From: Clostridium sp.
GTDB lineage: Bacteria > Bacillota > Clostridia > Lachnospirales > Lachnospiraceae
Reading direction: 5' to 3'
Assembly: GCA_018377235.1 (NCBI GenBank)
Contig: JAGZZT010000016.1
Location: 1 to 64,000, forward strand
Length of the DNA stretch: 64,000 nt
The notes beneath the pieces are model-generated. The model was not told the origin of the DNA. It did not search any database and saw only the letters and a list, made by a program, of their open reading frames with translations. The position numbers were made by a program, and so were the translations under genes. This document shows positions 35,440 through 44,125 of this stretch, one piece after another; the stretch's first letter is position 1, and each line of letters opens with the position of its first letter.

Positions 35440-36186
35440 TTACGGACGGCTGGAAGGGGATGTGAGCCGCTTCACAAGCCATAGAGCTAAATTCATGCAC
35501 AGACTTAAAAAGATAATGACCAGAACGCAGGCAAATACTTTGTCTAACATATATCCATTTTTAACTCGGAGCAGATAGTAGCCCAGCCCTTTCTGAGCGC
35601 CAATCCATTCTCCTACTACGGCGCCGCTGATGCTGTAGGTAGCGGCTACCTTCAGGCCGGAAATCAGGGAGGGAACGGCCGCTGGGATTTTTACCAGCCG
35701 GTAGACAGTCCATTTTCCGGCGCCGAAAGAACGGGCCAGATGCAGATACTCAGGATCCAACTGTGCCATACCGTCTGTGAAACTGACTGCAATGGGAAAA
35801 AAACACATGAGTACTACAGTCAGGATTTTTGGGGCCAGACCGAAGCCCAGGTAGATAATCAGGATCGGTGCCAGAACAATCATGGGAACGGTCTGAGTGA
35901 CTACCAGAATTGGGTAGAGTATTTGTTTGACAGAGGAGAAGGCATCCATGAGAATTCCAAGGGCAGCTGCCAGTATCAGAGAAATTCCCATTCCTATAAG
36001 GGCCTCGGTTACTGTTATGACACTGTGGCTCAAAAGAGTAAGCCGATCGGAAAAAAGCGCTTTTAAAACCTCTGTAGGGGAAGGAAGGACATAAAGAGGA
36101 ATCTGGAAGAGGCGCACAGATGCCTCCCAGAATATAAGAATCGCAGCCAGAGTAATAACAGGCGCAGCGCGTTTGGCATATGACAT
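35440..36186 (-). CDS. thiX: ABC transporter permease, thiamine-precursor type
   Basis: This 248-residue permease of the SsuC/ThiX family has six predicted membrane helices and the EAA-like loop around ARSFGAGKWTVYRLVKIP that contacts the ATPase. It is the first gene behind the TPP riboswitch, with AAAGGAG before the start. Confidence 0.92.
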   Translation of the reverse strand: MSYAKRAAPVITLAAILIFWEASVRLFQIPLYVLPSPTEVLKALFSDRLTLLSHSVITVTEALIGMGISLILAAALGILMDAFSSVKQILYPILVVTQTVPMIVLAPILIIYLGFGLAPKILTVVLMCFFPIAVSFTDGMAQLDPEYLHLARSFGAGKWTVYRLVKIPAAVPSLISGLKVAATYSISGAVVGEWIGAQKGLGYYLLRVKNGYMLDKVFACVLVIIFLSLCMNLALWLVKRLTSPSSRP

Positions 36187-36264
36187 ATAAAAAAAAGCTC
36201 CTTTCCGGCTGTCCTCCGGCTTCTCATAAAGAGCAGAAGAAGAACAGCATTGATTCAGGAGCTG

Positions 36265-36395
36265 GCAAAAAGAAACCCTGCCGGGTAATGGCAGGGCGAA
36301 AATACAGTATTATTTCCCTACGTTGGCATTATCCAAGTCAGGTTCTAGGTCGAAATTCGCAATTTCCTCTCAGCCTGTTTACAAGCTCCCTGTTG
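36265..36395 (-). promoter_or_regulatory. TPP riboswitch with downstream terminator
   Basis: On the minus strand the aptamer (36312-36395) shows the THI-box blocks ACAGGGAGC, GGCTGAGAGG, GACC, GAACCTGA and the final GTAGGGAA. An intrinsic terminator follows (GCCCTGCC/GGCAGGGT then TTCTTTTT, 36265-36298). Bound thiamine pyrophosphate should stop transcription of the thiXYZ-like operon. Confidence 0.96.
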
Positions 36396-36503
36396 TATAT
36401 ATGAATCATTTGACAGCATTGATTTTAACATAGGAAGAAATATTTGTAAAGAAAATTGGAGATAATAACTCAGAGAAAAAATAAAAGAAAAGTCAGAAAA
36501 CAC

Positions 36504-36532
36504 TTGATTTTTAGCTTGAAATAAAATATAAT
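36504..36532 (+). promoter_or_regulatory. Promoter of the desulfoferrodoxin gene
   Basis: TTGATT and TATAAT are separated by 17 bases, 40 bases before the start codon. Confidence 0.7.
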
Positions 36533-36571
36533 AATAACAGTTACTAAGATTGAGAACAAGGAGGAAATAAA

Positions 36572-36952
36572 ATGAGTCTGAAATTTTATGTCTGTAAGCA
36601 TTGTGGAAATATTGTTACTTTTGTAAAGAACGCAGGGGTGCCTGTGATGTGCTGTGGCGAGAAGATGAGTGAGATTATCCCGGGAACCAGCGATGGCGCT
36701 CATGAGAAGCACGTTCCTGTAGTCGAGACAGATGGAAAGAAGATTACCGTAAAGGTAGGAGAGGTTGAGCACCCAATGTTAGAGGCTCACTGGATTCAGT
36801 GGATTGCTCTGGAAACTAAAAAGGGCAGCCAGATTAAGTATTTGAATCCAGGAGAGAAGCCGGAAGCGCAGTTCATCCTCAGTGAGGATGACGAGGCAGT
36901 AGCAGCCTACGAGTACTGCAACCTTCATGGCCTTTGGAAGAAGGAGATCTAA
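36572..36952 (+). CDS. dfx: Desulfoferrodoxin (superoxide reductase)
   Basis: This 126-residue two-domain protein reduces superoxide to hydrogen peroxide. The N-terminal rubredoxin-like centre I uses CKHCGN and the CC pair of VMCCGEKM. The C-terminal centre II ligands are in EKHVPVV, HPMLEAHWI and CNLHGLW. It gives oxygen tolerance to a cell full of O2-sensitive glycyl radical and Fe-S enzymes. AAGGAGG precedes the start. Confidence 0.97.
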   Translation: MSLKFYVCKHCGNIVTFVKNAGVPVMCCGEKMSEIIPGTSDGAHEKHVPVVETDGKKITVKVGEVEHPMLEAHWIQWIALETKKGSQIKYLNPGEKPEAQFILSEDDEAVAAYEYCNLHGLWKKEI

Positions 36953-36993
36953 ATAGGGGACGAAACTGCTTTCAGCGGCTTTTTGTAAATGAA

Positions 36994-37048
36994 GAGGGAG
37001 AAAATGTTTTCTGTGACTTTGATGGATCAGGAAAACATTTCCTCCCTC
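36994..37048. terminator. Long hairpin terminator between convergent genes
   Basis: GAGGGAG-A-AAATGTTTTC pairs with GAAAACATTT-C-CTCCCTC (about 17 pairs, one mismatch), followed by TTATTT. It lies between dfx and the minus-strand gene ending at 37057. Confidence 0.75.
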
Positions 37049-37056
37049 TTATTTGC

Positions 37057-37335
37057 CTATTTCTTTTTTCCTCCGATTTTTTTTGAGAGAGTCCGGAGCA
37101 TCTCTACTCTTTTTTTCTCAGCTGAACTCATTTTTGCCGTCATGATAGACACCAGCAGATCAGTTTCCGCATCTGTAAACTGGAACTGGCTGGATCCGGC
37201 GGCCATACTCATAAAGAGGGGCATCAGCTTGTCTTTTGGGGTCTGCTCTACCGTTTCTGCCAGTTTTGTCAAATAGTTTAATTTTTCCGGATTCATATTT
37301 TTTAGTCTTGGATCCTGCTTCCAGGCTGCGTTCAT
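37057..37335 (-). CDS. Small conserved helical protein, unknown
   Basis: This 92-residue hydrophilic helical protein has several Met and Lys residues and a basic end (KKIGGKKK). It carries no known motif. It follows the unknown gene at 37354-37899 by 18 bases and is presumably co-transcribed. Ribosome site AAAGGA precedes the ATG. The function is unknown. Confidence 0.7.
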   Translation of the reverse strand: MNAAWKQDPRLKNMNPEKLNYLTKLAETVEQTPKDKLMPLFMSMAAGSSQFQFTDAETDLLVSIMTAKMSSAEKKRVEMLRTLSKKIGGKKK

Positions 37336-37353
37336 AATTTATTAAATCCTTTC

Positions 37354-37899
37354 TTATACATTCTGAATGGTCTGCATGAGAAGCTGGGCTGTTTCCAGCT
37401 TTGACTGCTGCTCTGGGGGCAGCAGGTTTTTCAGATGCTCGATAGAAAAACGGGGGGGTTCCCGTCGAAGGCGGCCGGATGATTCGATACCGGAGGCTTC
37501 GGTACAGCCGGATTCGCTTTCTCCAGAACCAGCAGTTTTCACAGAATCATCTCCAGCAGATTCGCGGTAGGACTGATAGATTCTAGATCCCTGGAGGAAA
37601 TTTACGATCAGATCGATAAATTCCTGTTCCTGAGGAGTTCCGTAAGGTTTCATGGCATTTAACATATCAAGCGGTGAGGAGGAAGCGTCTTCTTCCAGGG
37701 AGCAGATGCCTACCATGCCATCCTCTTTCTGCTCGAAGAGCTTCATCGTGCGTTCCAGTTCACTGAGCTTTACGATCATGGAAAAAAAGCGCTGCTCCGG
37801 CACATGTATGTAGGGAAGGGCGGCCTTGATCATCTGCAGGTGAGGGGAGGCAGTCAGATAATCTAAATCCGTCATTTTCAAATCAGATTCAGTTTTCAT
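37354..37899 (-). CDS. Conserved unknown protein, co-transcribed with the next
   Basis: This 181-residue soluble protein has a helical N-terminal half (1-115) and a Ser/Glu/Gly-rich linker (about 118-145). A final amphipathic helical part (about 150-181, HLKNLLPPEQQSKLE) follows. The ATG at 37899 with AGAGGTTA is chosen because the upstream extension has no site. No family is recognised. Confidence 0.7.
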   Translation of the reverse strand: MKTESDLKMTDLDYLTASPHLQMIKAALPYIHVPEQRFFSMIVKLSELERTMKLFEQKEDGMVGICSLEEDASSSPLDMLNAMKPYGTPQEQEFIDLIVNFLQGSRIYQSYRESAGDDSVKTAGSGESESGCTEASGIESSGRLRREPPRFSIEHLKNLLPPEQQSKLETAQLLMQTIQNV

Positions 37900-38056
37900 G
37901 GAAATAACCTCTTTTCGGGAATTCTTTTTTACCCCAATATATGCGGAACGGCCTGAAAACATGATACAGCATAAGTGAATATGCTGCATACGAGCTCTGA
38001 CGCTGCACAGCCTGTTCTAAGGGGGCATATAATGAACTATATAGGAGGTTGAAGGA

Positions 38057-38209
38057 ATGGGAATCCGTTTAATTATAGAAGGAAATGCAGCTTATGAAAT
38101 TGACGAGGACTGTCTGGCCTGCAGACAGAAAAGCCAGGACGGTGTTTCGACAGAGACTTTCCGGGAAAACCAGCGGCAGAACGAGGATTTTTCCGATTGT
38201 CCTGAATAA
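38057..38209 (+). CDS. Small conserved protein, unknown
   Basis: This 50-residue frame starts MGIRLIIEGNAAYEIDEDC, has a Cys-x2-Cys near residue 19 and an acidic/Gln-rich tail. A very strong site (TAGGAGG) precedes the ATG, which with the codon-like composition supports a real gene. It may be a small regulatory or metal-binding protein. The function is unknown. Confidence 0.65.
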   Translation: MGIRLIIEGNAAYEIDEDCLACRQKSQDGVSTETFRENQRQNEDFSDCPE

Positions 38210-38283
38210 AAATTTATGATAAAATTTAAATGGAAAATTAAGAATAGAAGAAACTATTTAAAATAGGAAAGAAACTCGGCGCA

Positions 38284-38322
38284 GAAGCCCGGAGGCCGGA
38301 CAGGCTCCGGGCTTCTGTCCGG
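38284..38322 (+). promoter_or_regulatory. Two mutually exclusive hairpins before the molybdenum hydroxylase operon
   Basis: GAAGCCCGGAG (38284-38294) pairs perfectly with CTCCGGGCTTC (38305-38315). Inside and beyond it, CCGGACAG (38296-38303) pairs perfectly with CTGTCCGG (38315-38322). The two stems share the base at 38315, and the second requires the first loop, so they cannot both form fully. They end 22 bases before the GTG start, close to the AAAGGAGG site. There is no T-run, so translational or post-transcriptional control is more likely than termination. Confidence 0.5.
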
Positions 38323-38344
38323 AACGATAAAAGGAGGATACCCT

Positions 38345-39139
38345 GTGATTCATTACAACCATTTTGTTATGGCAGAGAGTCTGGATGAGGCCTATGAACT
38401 GAATCGGAAAAAGTCAGCTGTGATCTGCGGCGGATTCTGCTGGCTGAGACTTCAGAACCGAATGGTTCAGACTCTGATCGATTTAAGCAGCCTGGGTCTT
38501 GATCAGATTGGAGAGACGGAGGAGGAATTTGAGATAGGCTCTATGGTCTCACTGAGACAGCTGGAAACTCACAGAGGATTTCAGACATGGACAAGGGGAG
38601 CGGGTGCAGACAGCCTGTGTCATATTGTGGGAACGCAGTTCAGAAACTGCGCTACTGTAGGAGGCAGTATCTATGGCCGTTTTGGTTTTTCAGACGTTCT
38701 GACGCTGTTTCTGGCTCTGGATGCCCAGGTGAAGCTTTTTAAAGGCGGTGTTCTTCCTCTTCGGGATTTTCTAGAACAGAAGGAGGATGGAGACATTCTG
38801 CTTTCTATTCTGGTAAAAAAGGGACAAGCCTTTGCCGCTTATGAGAGCATGCGGAATGAGGCAGTAGATTTTCCGGTTCTGACAGCGGCAGTCTGTCTCA
38901 GAGACGGCCGGTTTACGGTTTCTGTGGGCGCCAGACCGGGAAAGGCAAGAGTATTTTCAGTGCCAGAGACAGAACTTTCGGGAAAGGATGTTCAGAGAAA
39001 TGAGGCTGTGAAAGCTCTGGCAGAAAAGTTCACTTATGGAACGAATATGAGAGCTTCTGCCGAATATAGAAAATACCTGGCAAATGTTCTCATTTCCAGA
39101 TGTCTCAACCGAATCGAAACAGAAAGGAAGGAGGCTTAA
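38345..39139 (+). CDS. Molybdenum hydroxylase FAD subunit
   Basis: This 264-residue FAD-binding subunit belongs to a xanthine dehydrogenase-like enzyme. Seen: the AVICGGFCWLRLQ flavin segment (a variant of the usual AGGT motif), GTQFRNCATVGGSI near residue 98 and the CO-dehydrogenase-flavoprotein C-terminal domain. Starts with GTG after AAAGGAGG. It passes electrons from the 2Fe-2S subunit to NAD+ or another acceptor. Confidence 0.9.
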   Translation: MIHYNHFVMAESLDEAYELNRKKSAVICGGFCWLRLQNRMVQTLIDLSSLGLDQIGETEEEFEIGSMVSLRQLETHRGFQTWTRGAGADSLCHIVGTQFRNCATVGGSIYGRFGFSDVLTLFLALDAQVKLFKGGVLPLRDFLEQKEDGDILLSILVKKGQAFAAYESMRNEAVDFPVLTAAVCLRDGRFTVSVGARPGKARVFSVPETELSGKDVQRNEAVKALAEKFTYGTNMRASAEYRKYLANVLISRCLNRIETERKEA

Positions 39140-39144
39140 AGGTT

Positions 39145-39627
39145 ATGGAATTAAAGTGTATCATTAACGGACGCCCGGTGGCAGCCGAGGCAGCGGCCGA
39201 TCTGTCCCTCCTCCAGTTTCTCAGAAAACAGGGATATAAAAGCGTAAAATGCGGCTGTGAGACTACAAACTGCGGTCTCTGTACGGTCTGGCTGGATGGA
39301 ACGCCAGTGCTTTCCTGCGCTGTTCCTGCCATGCGGGTTCAGGGGCGTCATGTGACAACGCTGGAGGGACTTAGAGAAGAAGCGGAGGAATTCGGCCGAT
39401 TCCTGGGGGAGCAGGGAGCGGAACAGTGTGGTTTCTGCTCACCAGGATTTATTATGAATGTCCTGGCCATGGAAAGAGAGTTTGAAGAAATTCCTTCCTC
39501 TGATGAGATTCGCAGATATCTGTCTGGAAATCTCTGCCGCTGCACCGGCTATGCTGGTCAGATGCGGGCGATCAGGAACTGGCTGGAATACAGAAAAAAG
39601 GAGAAGGGAGGGAAGTCCTCATGTTAA
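39145..39627 (+). CDS. Molybdenum hydroxylase 2Fe-2S subunit
   Basis: This 160-residue protein has two [2Fe-2S] clusters. The plant-ferredoxin type uses CGCETTNCGLCTVWLDG and a later Cys in VLSCAVP. The second, helical cluster uses QCGFCSPGF and NLCRCTGY. The start is the ATG at 39145 after GGAAGGAGG. Its stop overlaps the next gene. Confidence 0.95.
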   Translation: MELKCIINGRPVAAEAAADLSLLQFLRKQGYKSVKCGCETTNCGLCTVWLDGTPVLSCAVPAMRVQGRHVTTLEGLREEAEEFGRFLGEQGAEQCGFCSPGFIMNVLAMEREFEEIPSSDEIRRYLSGNLCRCTGYAGQMRAIRNWLEYRKKEKGGKSSC

Positions 39628-41990
39628 AATCAGTAAACCCAGAGCAGGAAACCAGACTGCCTGATTTCGGAAAGACAGTTTGCGGAGACAGGGAGGAAAG
39701 TTTAAGAAAGCAGGGCTTTGTTACCCGCCCGACCATGAAAAAAGATGCCATGGCTCTTGTGACGGGACGGCCGGTTTACACAGACGATCTGGCTCCTTCT
39801 GACTGCCTGATTGTGAAGGCACTCAGAAGTCCTCACGCTCACGCACTGGTAAAGGAAATCCATACAGAGCAGGCTGAAAAGTTGCCCGGCGTGGTGTGCG
39901 TGCTGACCTGGAAGGATTCTCCTCAGCTTCGTTTTACCCAGGCGGGGCAGACCTATCCGGAACCAAGCCCTTATGACAGATATATTATTGACAGAAGAGT
40001 CCGGTTTGCAGGAGACGTGTCTGCCATTGTAGCGGCCGAGACGGAAGAGGCGGCAGATAAGGCGTTGAAACTGATCCGGGTGGAGTACGAGGTTCTGACG
40101 CCTGTGTTGGATTTTCGGACGGCTAAGGACAATCCTGTGCTGGTTCACCCGGAGGAGGACTGGAAGGCTCTCTGTCCGGTGGGAGCGGACAATAAGAGAA
40201 ATCTCTGCGCCAGCGGCGGCGAAGAGGAAGGCGATGTGGAGGGAACCTTTGAGCGCTGTGATCTGGTGATAGAACGGGCCTACCACACAAAGGCCAATAA
40301 TCAGACGATGATGGAGACCTTCCGAAGCTATACCTTCCTGGATGCTTTCGGACGCCTGAACGTGGTTTCCTCCACTCAGATCCCTTTCCATATCAGAAGA
40401 ATTTTAGCGAACGCCCTGGGAATCGAGAAATCCAGGGTACGGGTGGTGAAGCCTCGAATCGGAGGCGGTTTCGGCGCTAAGCAGACAGGCGTTTCCGAGA
40501 TTTATCCGGCTCTTGTTACTATGAAGACAGGACGTCCGGCTAAAATGATATACTCCCGGCATGAATCTATGATAGCCGCATCTCCCCGTCATGAAATGGA
40601 AATCCGGGTGAAGATGGGCCTGTCTAAAGACGGAATTGTCAGGGCGGTGGATGTTTACACTCTTTCCAATACGGGAGCTTACGGAGAACACGGCCCCACA
40701 ACGGTGGGACTGTCAGGCCATAAGTCTATTCCTATCTATACGCCGGAAGCGTTCCGCTTTACTTATGATGTGGTTTATACCAACCATCAGTCTTCTGGAG
40801 CCTACCGGGGATATGGAGCGACACAGGGACTTTTTGCCGTGGAGTCTGCCTTAAATGAAGCGGCTGATCTGCTGGGGATAGATCCTCTCGCCATCCGCAG
40901 GATGAATTTCCTGAAGGAGGGTCAGATGATGCCGGCCTACTATCATGAGCTGCTGGAGAGCTGTCATGTGGAGGAATGTATGAATCGGGCTGCCGAGATG
41001 ATGAACTGGGATGAAAAGTTCCCCAGACGGGATATGGGAAATGGAAAAGTCCGCGGAGTGGGAGTCGGCATTTCCATGCAGGGATCCGGTATTTCCGGCG
41101 TGGATGTGGGAACTGTGTCCATCCGTCTGGCAGACAGCGGCCATTACAATATGATGCTCGGCGCGACAGATATGGGAACAGGCTGCGATACGATTTTAGC
41201 CCAGATTGCGGCGGATTGCCTGGAATGCGATGTGGATCAGATTGTGGTTTCCGGCGTGGACACAGATAATTCTCCTTACGATTCAGGTTCCTACGCTTCC
41301 AGTACCACATACATAACCGGTATGGCGGCTGTGCAGGCCTGCGGGCAGCTGAGGGAAAAGATTGTGAAAACAGGAGCGGATATGCTTGGAGCAGACCCGG
41401 AGCAGGCGGATTTTGACGGTGCGTTTGTCTATATACTGGGCGATGAGGAGAGGAAGGTTTCGCTGTCAGATATTTCCACCAGAAGTATGTGTGGAAACAA
41501 TATGGCTCTGGAAGCCTCGGCGGCCCATTCTTCTCCTAAGTCTCCGCCTCCATTTATGTGCGGAATGGCTGAAGTGGAGGTCGATTTGGCCACGGGACAG
41601 ATTGAGGTAGTGAATTACAAGGCAGTTGTGGACTGTGGAACAGTAGTGAATCCTCCTCTTGCCAGAGTCCAGGCGGAGGGCGGCATTGTCCAGGGTATTG
41701 GAATGGCGCTCTATGAGGATATCAATTATACAGAAAAAGGGCGGCTGAAGGAGAACTCCTTTATGCAGTATAAGATTCCGTCCAGACTGGAAATCCCGGA
41801 TCTGGAGGTGGAATTTGAATCCAGCTATGAGCCGACAGGCCCATTTGGAGCTAAATCCATCGGAGAAGTGGTAATCAACACACCTGCGCCTGCCATTGCT
41901 CAGGCAGTTTACAATGCTACAGGCCTTCGATTCAGGGAACTTCCGATTACTCCTGAAAAGATTGTCAGGGGACTTGGAAAACTGGGATGA
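39621..41990 (+). CDS. Molybdenum hydroxylase catalytic subunit
   Basis: This 789-residue molybdopterin-cytosine-dinucleotide-type subunit hydroxylates an unknown N-heterocycle or aldehyde. Seen: GGGFGAKQ, AYRGYGATQ and the general base Glu749 in GAKSIGEVV. The usual GQG cofactor motif reads MGTGCDT here, with Thr520. A substrate such as a purine is plausible, but the sequence alone does not settle it. It overlaps both neighbours by a few bases, so the four genes are coupled. Confidence 0.92.
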   Translation: MLKSVNPEQETRLPDFGKTVCGDREESLRKQGFVTRPTMKKDAMALVTGRPVYTDDLAPSDCLIVKALRSPHAHALVKEIHTEQAEKLPGVVCVLTWKDSPQLRFTQAGQTYPEPSPYDRYIIDRRVRFAGDVSAIVAAETEEAADKALKLIRVEYEVLTPVLDFRTAKDNPVLVHPEEDWKALCPVGADNKRNLCASGGEEEGDVEGTFERCDLVIERAYHTKANNQTMMETFRSYTFLDAFGRLNVVSSTQIPFHIRRILANALGIEKSRVRVVKPRIGGGFGAKQTGVSEIYPALVTMKTGRPAKMIYSRHESMIAASPRHEMEIRVKMGLSKDGIVRAVDVYTLSNTGAYGEHGPTTVGLSGHKSIPIYTPEAFRFTYDVVYTNHQSSGAYRGYGATQGLFAVESALNEAADLLGIDPLAIRRMNFLKEGQMMPAYYHELLESCHVEECMNRAAEMMNWDEKFPRRDMGNGKVRGVGVGISMQGSGISGVDVGTVSIRLADSGHYNMMLGATDMGTGCDTILAQIAADCLECDVDQIVVSGVDTDNSPYDSGSYASSTTYITGMAAVQACGQLREKIVKTGADMLGADPEQADFDGAFVYILGDEERKVSLSDISTRSMCGNNMALEASAAHSSPKSPPPFMCGMAEVEVDLATGQIEVVNYKAVVDCGTVVNPPLARVQAEGGIVQGIGMALYEDINYTEKGRLKENSFMQYKIPSRLEIPDLEVEFESSYEPTGPFGAKSIGEVVINTPAPAIAQAVYNATGLRFRELPITPEKIVRGLGKLG

Positions 41991-42586
41991 TTTACTATAT
42001 TCTTTTGGCTTCCGGACTGTCCAGACGGTTTCAGGGAGAGAATAAGCTGTTCTATCAGGTGGAGGGCCTGCCTATGTACCAGCGGGCCCTGTCCTGTGCC
42101 TGCCGCGTGAGAGAAGAATTGAAGGCAGAGCTGGGATGGGATGTGCAGATTCTGGTGGTGACTGCCTATGAGAAGATTGCTGTGGAAGCAGAAAGGGCAT
42201 CAGCTCTTGCCGTCATAAACAGAGAGCCGGAGGCGGGGATTTCCTGCTCTGTCCGCCTGGGAATTCAGGCGGCGGATCCGGAGGAGGAAGACTGGCTTTT
42301 GTTTTCTGTCTGCGATCAGCCGTGGATGAAGGCAGCGGAAATAAAAGCCCTGATTATCCGGACTGCCTCCTCAGGCAAGGGAATAGGCGTCCTGTCTTAC
42401 CAGAGGGAACCGGGCAATCCAGTTATGTTTCTGGGAAGCTATCGGAAAGAACTGGAAGTGCTTCAAGGAGACCGAGGGGGCAAGGCAGTGCTTAAAAAAT
42501 ATTTAGAAGACGTGTTTCTGACAGAGGTTTCAAGTCCCCAGAATCTTCTGGATGTGGATGTGAGACCTGCAGAGGGCAGTCTGTAA
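41987..42586 (+). CDS. mocA: MobA/MocA-like molybdopterin nucleotidyltransferase
   Basis: This 199-residue NTP-transferase-fold protein has LASGLSRRFQGENKL (nucleotide loop), EAGISCSVRLG, and the metal site around VCDQPWM. It probably adds CMP to molybdopterin for the hydroxylase just upstream. It starts within the ATGA overlap with that gene. Confidence 0.88.
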   Translation: MIYYILLASGLSRRFQGENKLFYQVEGLPMYQRALSCACRVREELKAELGWDVQILVVTAYEKIAVEAERASALAVINREPEAGISCSVRLGIQAADPEEEDWLLFSVCDQPWMKAAEIKALIIRTASSGKGIGVLSYQREPGNPVMFLGSYRKELEVLQGDRGGKAVLKKYLEDVFLTEVSSPQNLLDVDVRPAEGSL

Positions 42587-42625
42587 TCTGCCCTGCCTGT
42601 CTGTTTTGTCTTTTGCACACTGACG

Positions 42626-43099
42626 CTACAGTTTCTTCATGGCCAGAACACTGTTCTGGTATTCTCCGGTGAATGTGACTTCGCGGCCGAACCAGGCTGG
42701 AGGAACAAACTGATTTGCTTCATCCTCAGAGGAGAATTCGACCTCTGCCAGAATCAGTCCCTGATAGGCGCCTTCGAATACATCCAGCTCAATCGTTAAA
42801 TGAGAACCTGGCTCGCCTGCGTCCTTTGCAGGAATGAGATATCTCTTTTTTGTCAGTATAAGGCCGTCCGCTTTTTCCAGAAGGTGTGCGTAGGATTGAG
42901 CGTTTAAAGGCAGGTTGTACTCCTCTCTGGCCATTTTTCCCCGTGATTTATAGGTGAGATAGAAGGAATCCTCCTGTCTGCGGATTCGTACTACCGGATC
43001 TGTGGAGAGATAGGCCTGCTCAATCTGTAAAAACGGATAAGAGAGGCAGTCTTTTGGCATTTCATTTGCTTCAATCAGATATTTTCGTTCGATTTCCAT
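42626..43099 (-). CDS. CYTH-domain triphosphatase-like protein
   Basis: This 157-residue CYTH/TTM protein begins with the signature MEIERKYL (E-x-E-x-K) and keeps Arg/Lys/Glu residues of the tunnel (VRIRR, YLTYKSRG, TIELDVFEG, LAEVEF). Members hydrolyse triphosphates such as tripolyphosphate or make cAMP. Short bacterial forms are usually tripolyphosphatases. AAAGGAG precedes the start. Confidence 0.9.
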   Translation of the reverse strand: MEIERKYLIEANEMPKDCLSYPFLQIEQAYLSTDPVVRIRRQEDSFYLTYKSRGKMAREEYNLPLNAQSYAHLLEKADGLILTKKRYLIPAKDAGEPGSHLTIELDVFEGAYQGLILAEVEFSSEDEANQFVPPAWFGREVTFTGEYQNSVLAMKKL

Positions 43100-43265
43100 G
43101 TGTTGATTCTCCTTTCAGCTGTTTTCTGACGATATTATACCATATCCGCAGGAAAATTTTCATTATCCTCTGCACCCGGCATGATGTCAGTAGATATTAT
43201 GGAAAAAGAATGCTATAATATCGCCATATCGCCGGATATTTGATACAGACAGAGGAGGAAATGAT

Positions 43266-44054
43266 ATGTGGTCAATCAGCGAGGTGAAGCAGAGAGGCTG
43301 GAGGCAGATTGGGATGTATTACTGGCCGGCTTTTCTTCTGCTCATTTTATTTGGGATAGCTGCCCATTTTGAAAATTCCATGGATATCCATATGGAGCGG
43401 GTGATTCAGTGGATCGTTCAGGATGGCCTGATTCACGGCCTGCTCCACGGAGGTTTTTTACATGGCTTTGAACTGCCTGACTTTAGTCATGTGGCAGAGA
43501 GCTTTTTTTATGGGATTCTGGCATTGTCAGGGCTTGTGGGAATTGGTATCAGGATTTTTGTTGTCAATCCCATGGAAGTAGGCTGCAGGCGATTTTTTAT
43601 GGAGAGCCGGGAACTTAACCGTTCAGCCGGAATGGACAGGCTCCTTTTTGCATTTGTGTCTGGAAGCTATCTGAATGTGGTGAAAATCATGTTTTTGAGG
43701 GATTTATTTATTTTCCTGTGGACGCTTGCGCTGATCGTGCCAGGATTTGTTAAAAGCTACGAGTACGCCATGATTCCATATATTTTGTCGGAAAATCCAG
43801 AGGCAGATCAGAGAGAAGTTTTTGCTGCTTCCAGGGAAATGATGGATGGCGAGAAGCTTCATCTTTTTATTTTCGGCCTGAGCTTTATCGGCTGGTATTT
43901 CCTGGGAAGCGTGACATTGGGACTGGGTCTTTTGTTTGCCGATCCCTATATCTGTGCGGCCGAGGCTGAAGTTTACAGCGAAGTCAGGAGAAGGACATCC
44001 CTGCCTCTGAACGGTTTCGGCAGTTCTGATTCCATGGACACGGGAGCCTGGTAG
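43266..44054 (+). CDS. DUF975-family membrane protein
   Basis: This 262-residue integral membrane protein of the DUF975 type starts SISEVKQRGWRQ and has five or six hydrophobic helices. Family blocks NPMEVGCRRFF and PGFVKSYEYAMIPYILSENP are present. The function is unknown. AGAGGAGG precedes the start, with TATAAT further upstream. Confidence 0.9.
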   Translation: MWSISEVKQRGWRQIGMYYWPAFLLLILFGIAAHFENSMDIHMERVIQWIVQDGLIHGLLHGGFLHGFELPDFSHVAESFFYGILALSGLVGIGIRIFVVNPMEVGCRRFFMESRELNRSAGMDRLLFAFVSGSYLNVVKIMFLRDLFIFLWTLALIVPGFVKSYEYAMIPYILSENPEADQREVFAASREMMDGEKLHLFIFGLSFIGWYFLGSVTLGLGLLFADPYICAAEAEVYSEVRRRTSLPLNGFGSSDSMDTGAW

Positions 44055-44125
44055 GAAGACTGAGCCTGACAAAAGATAGCGGTACAAAATTGACGAATAA
44101 AAAACAGACAAAAGGAGGATATGTG

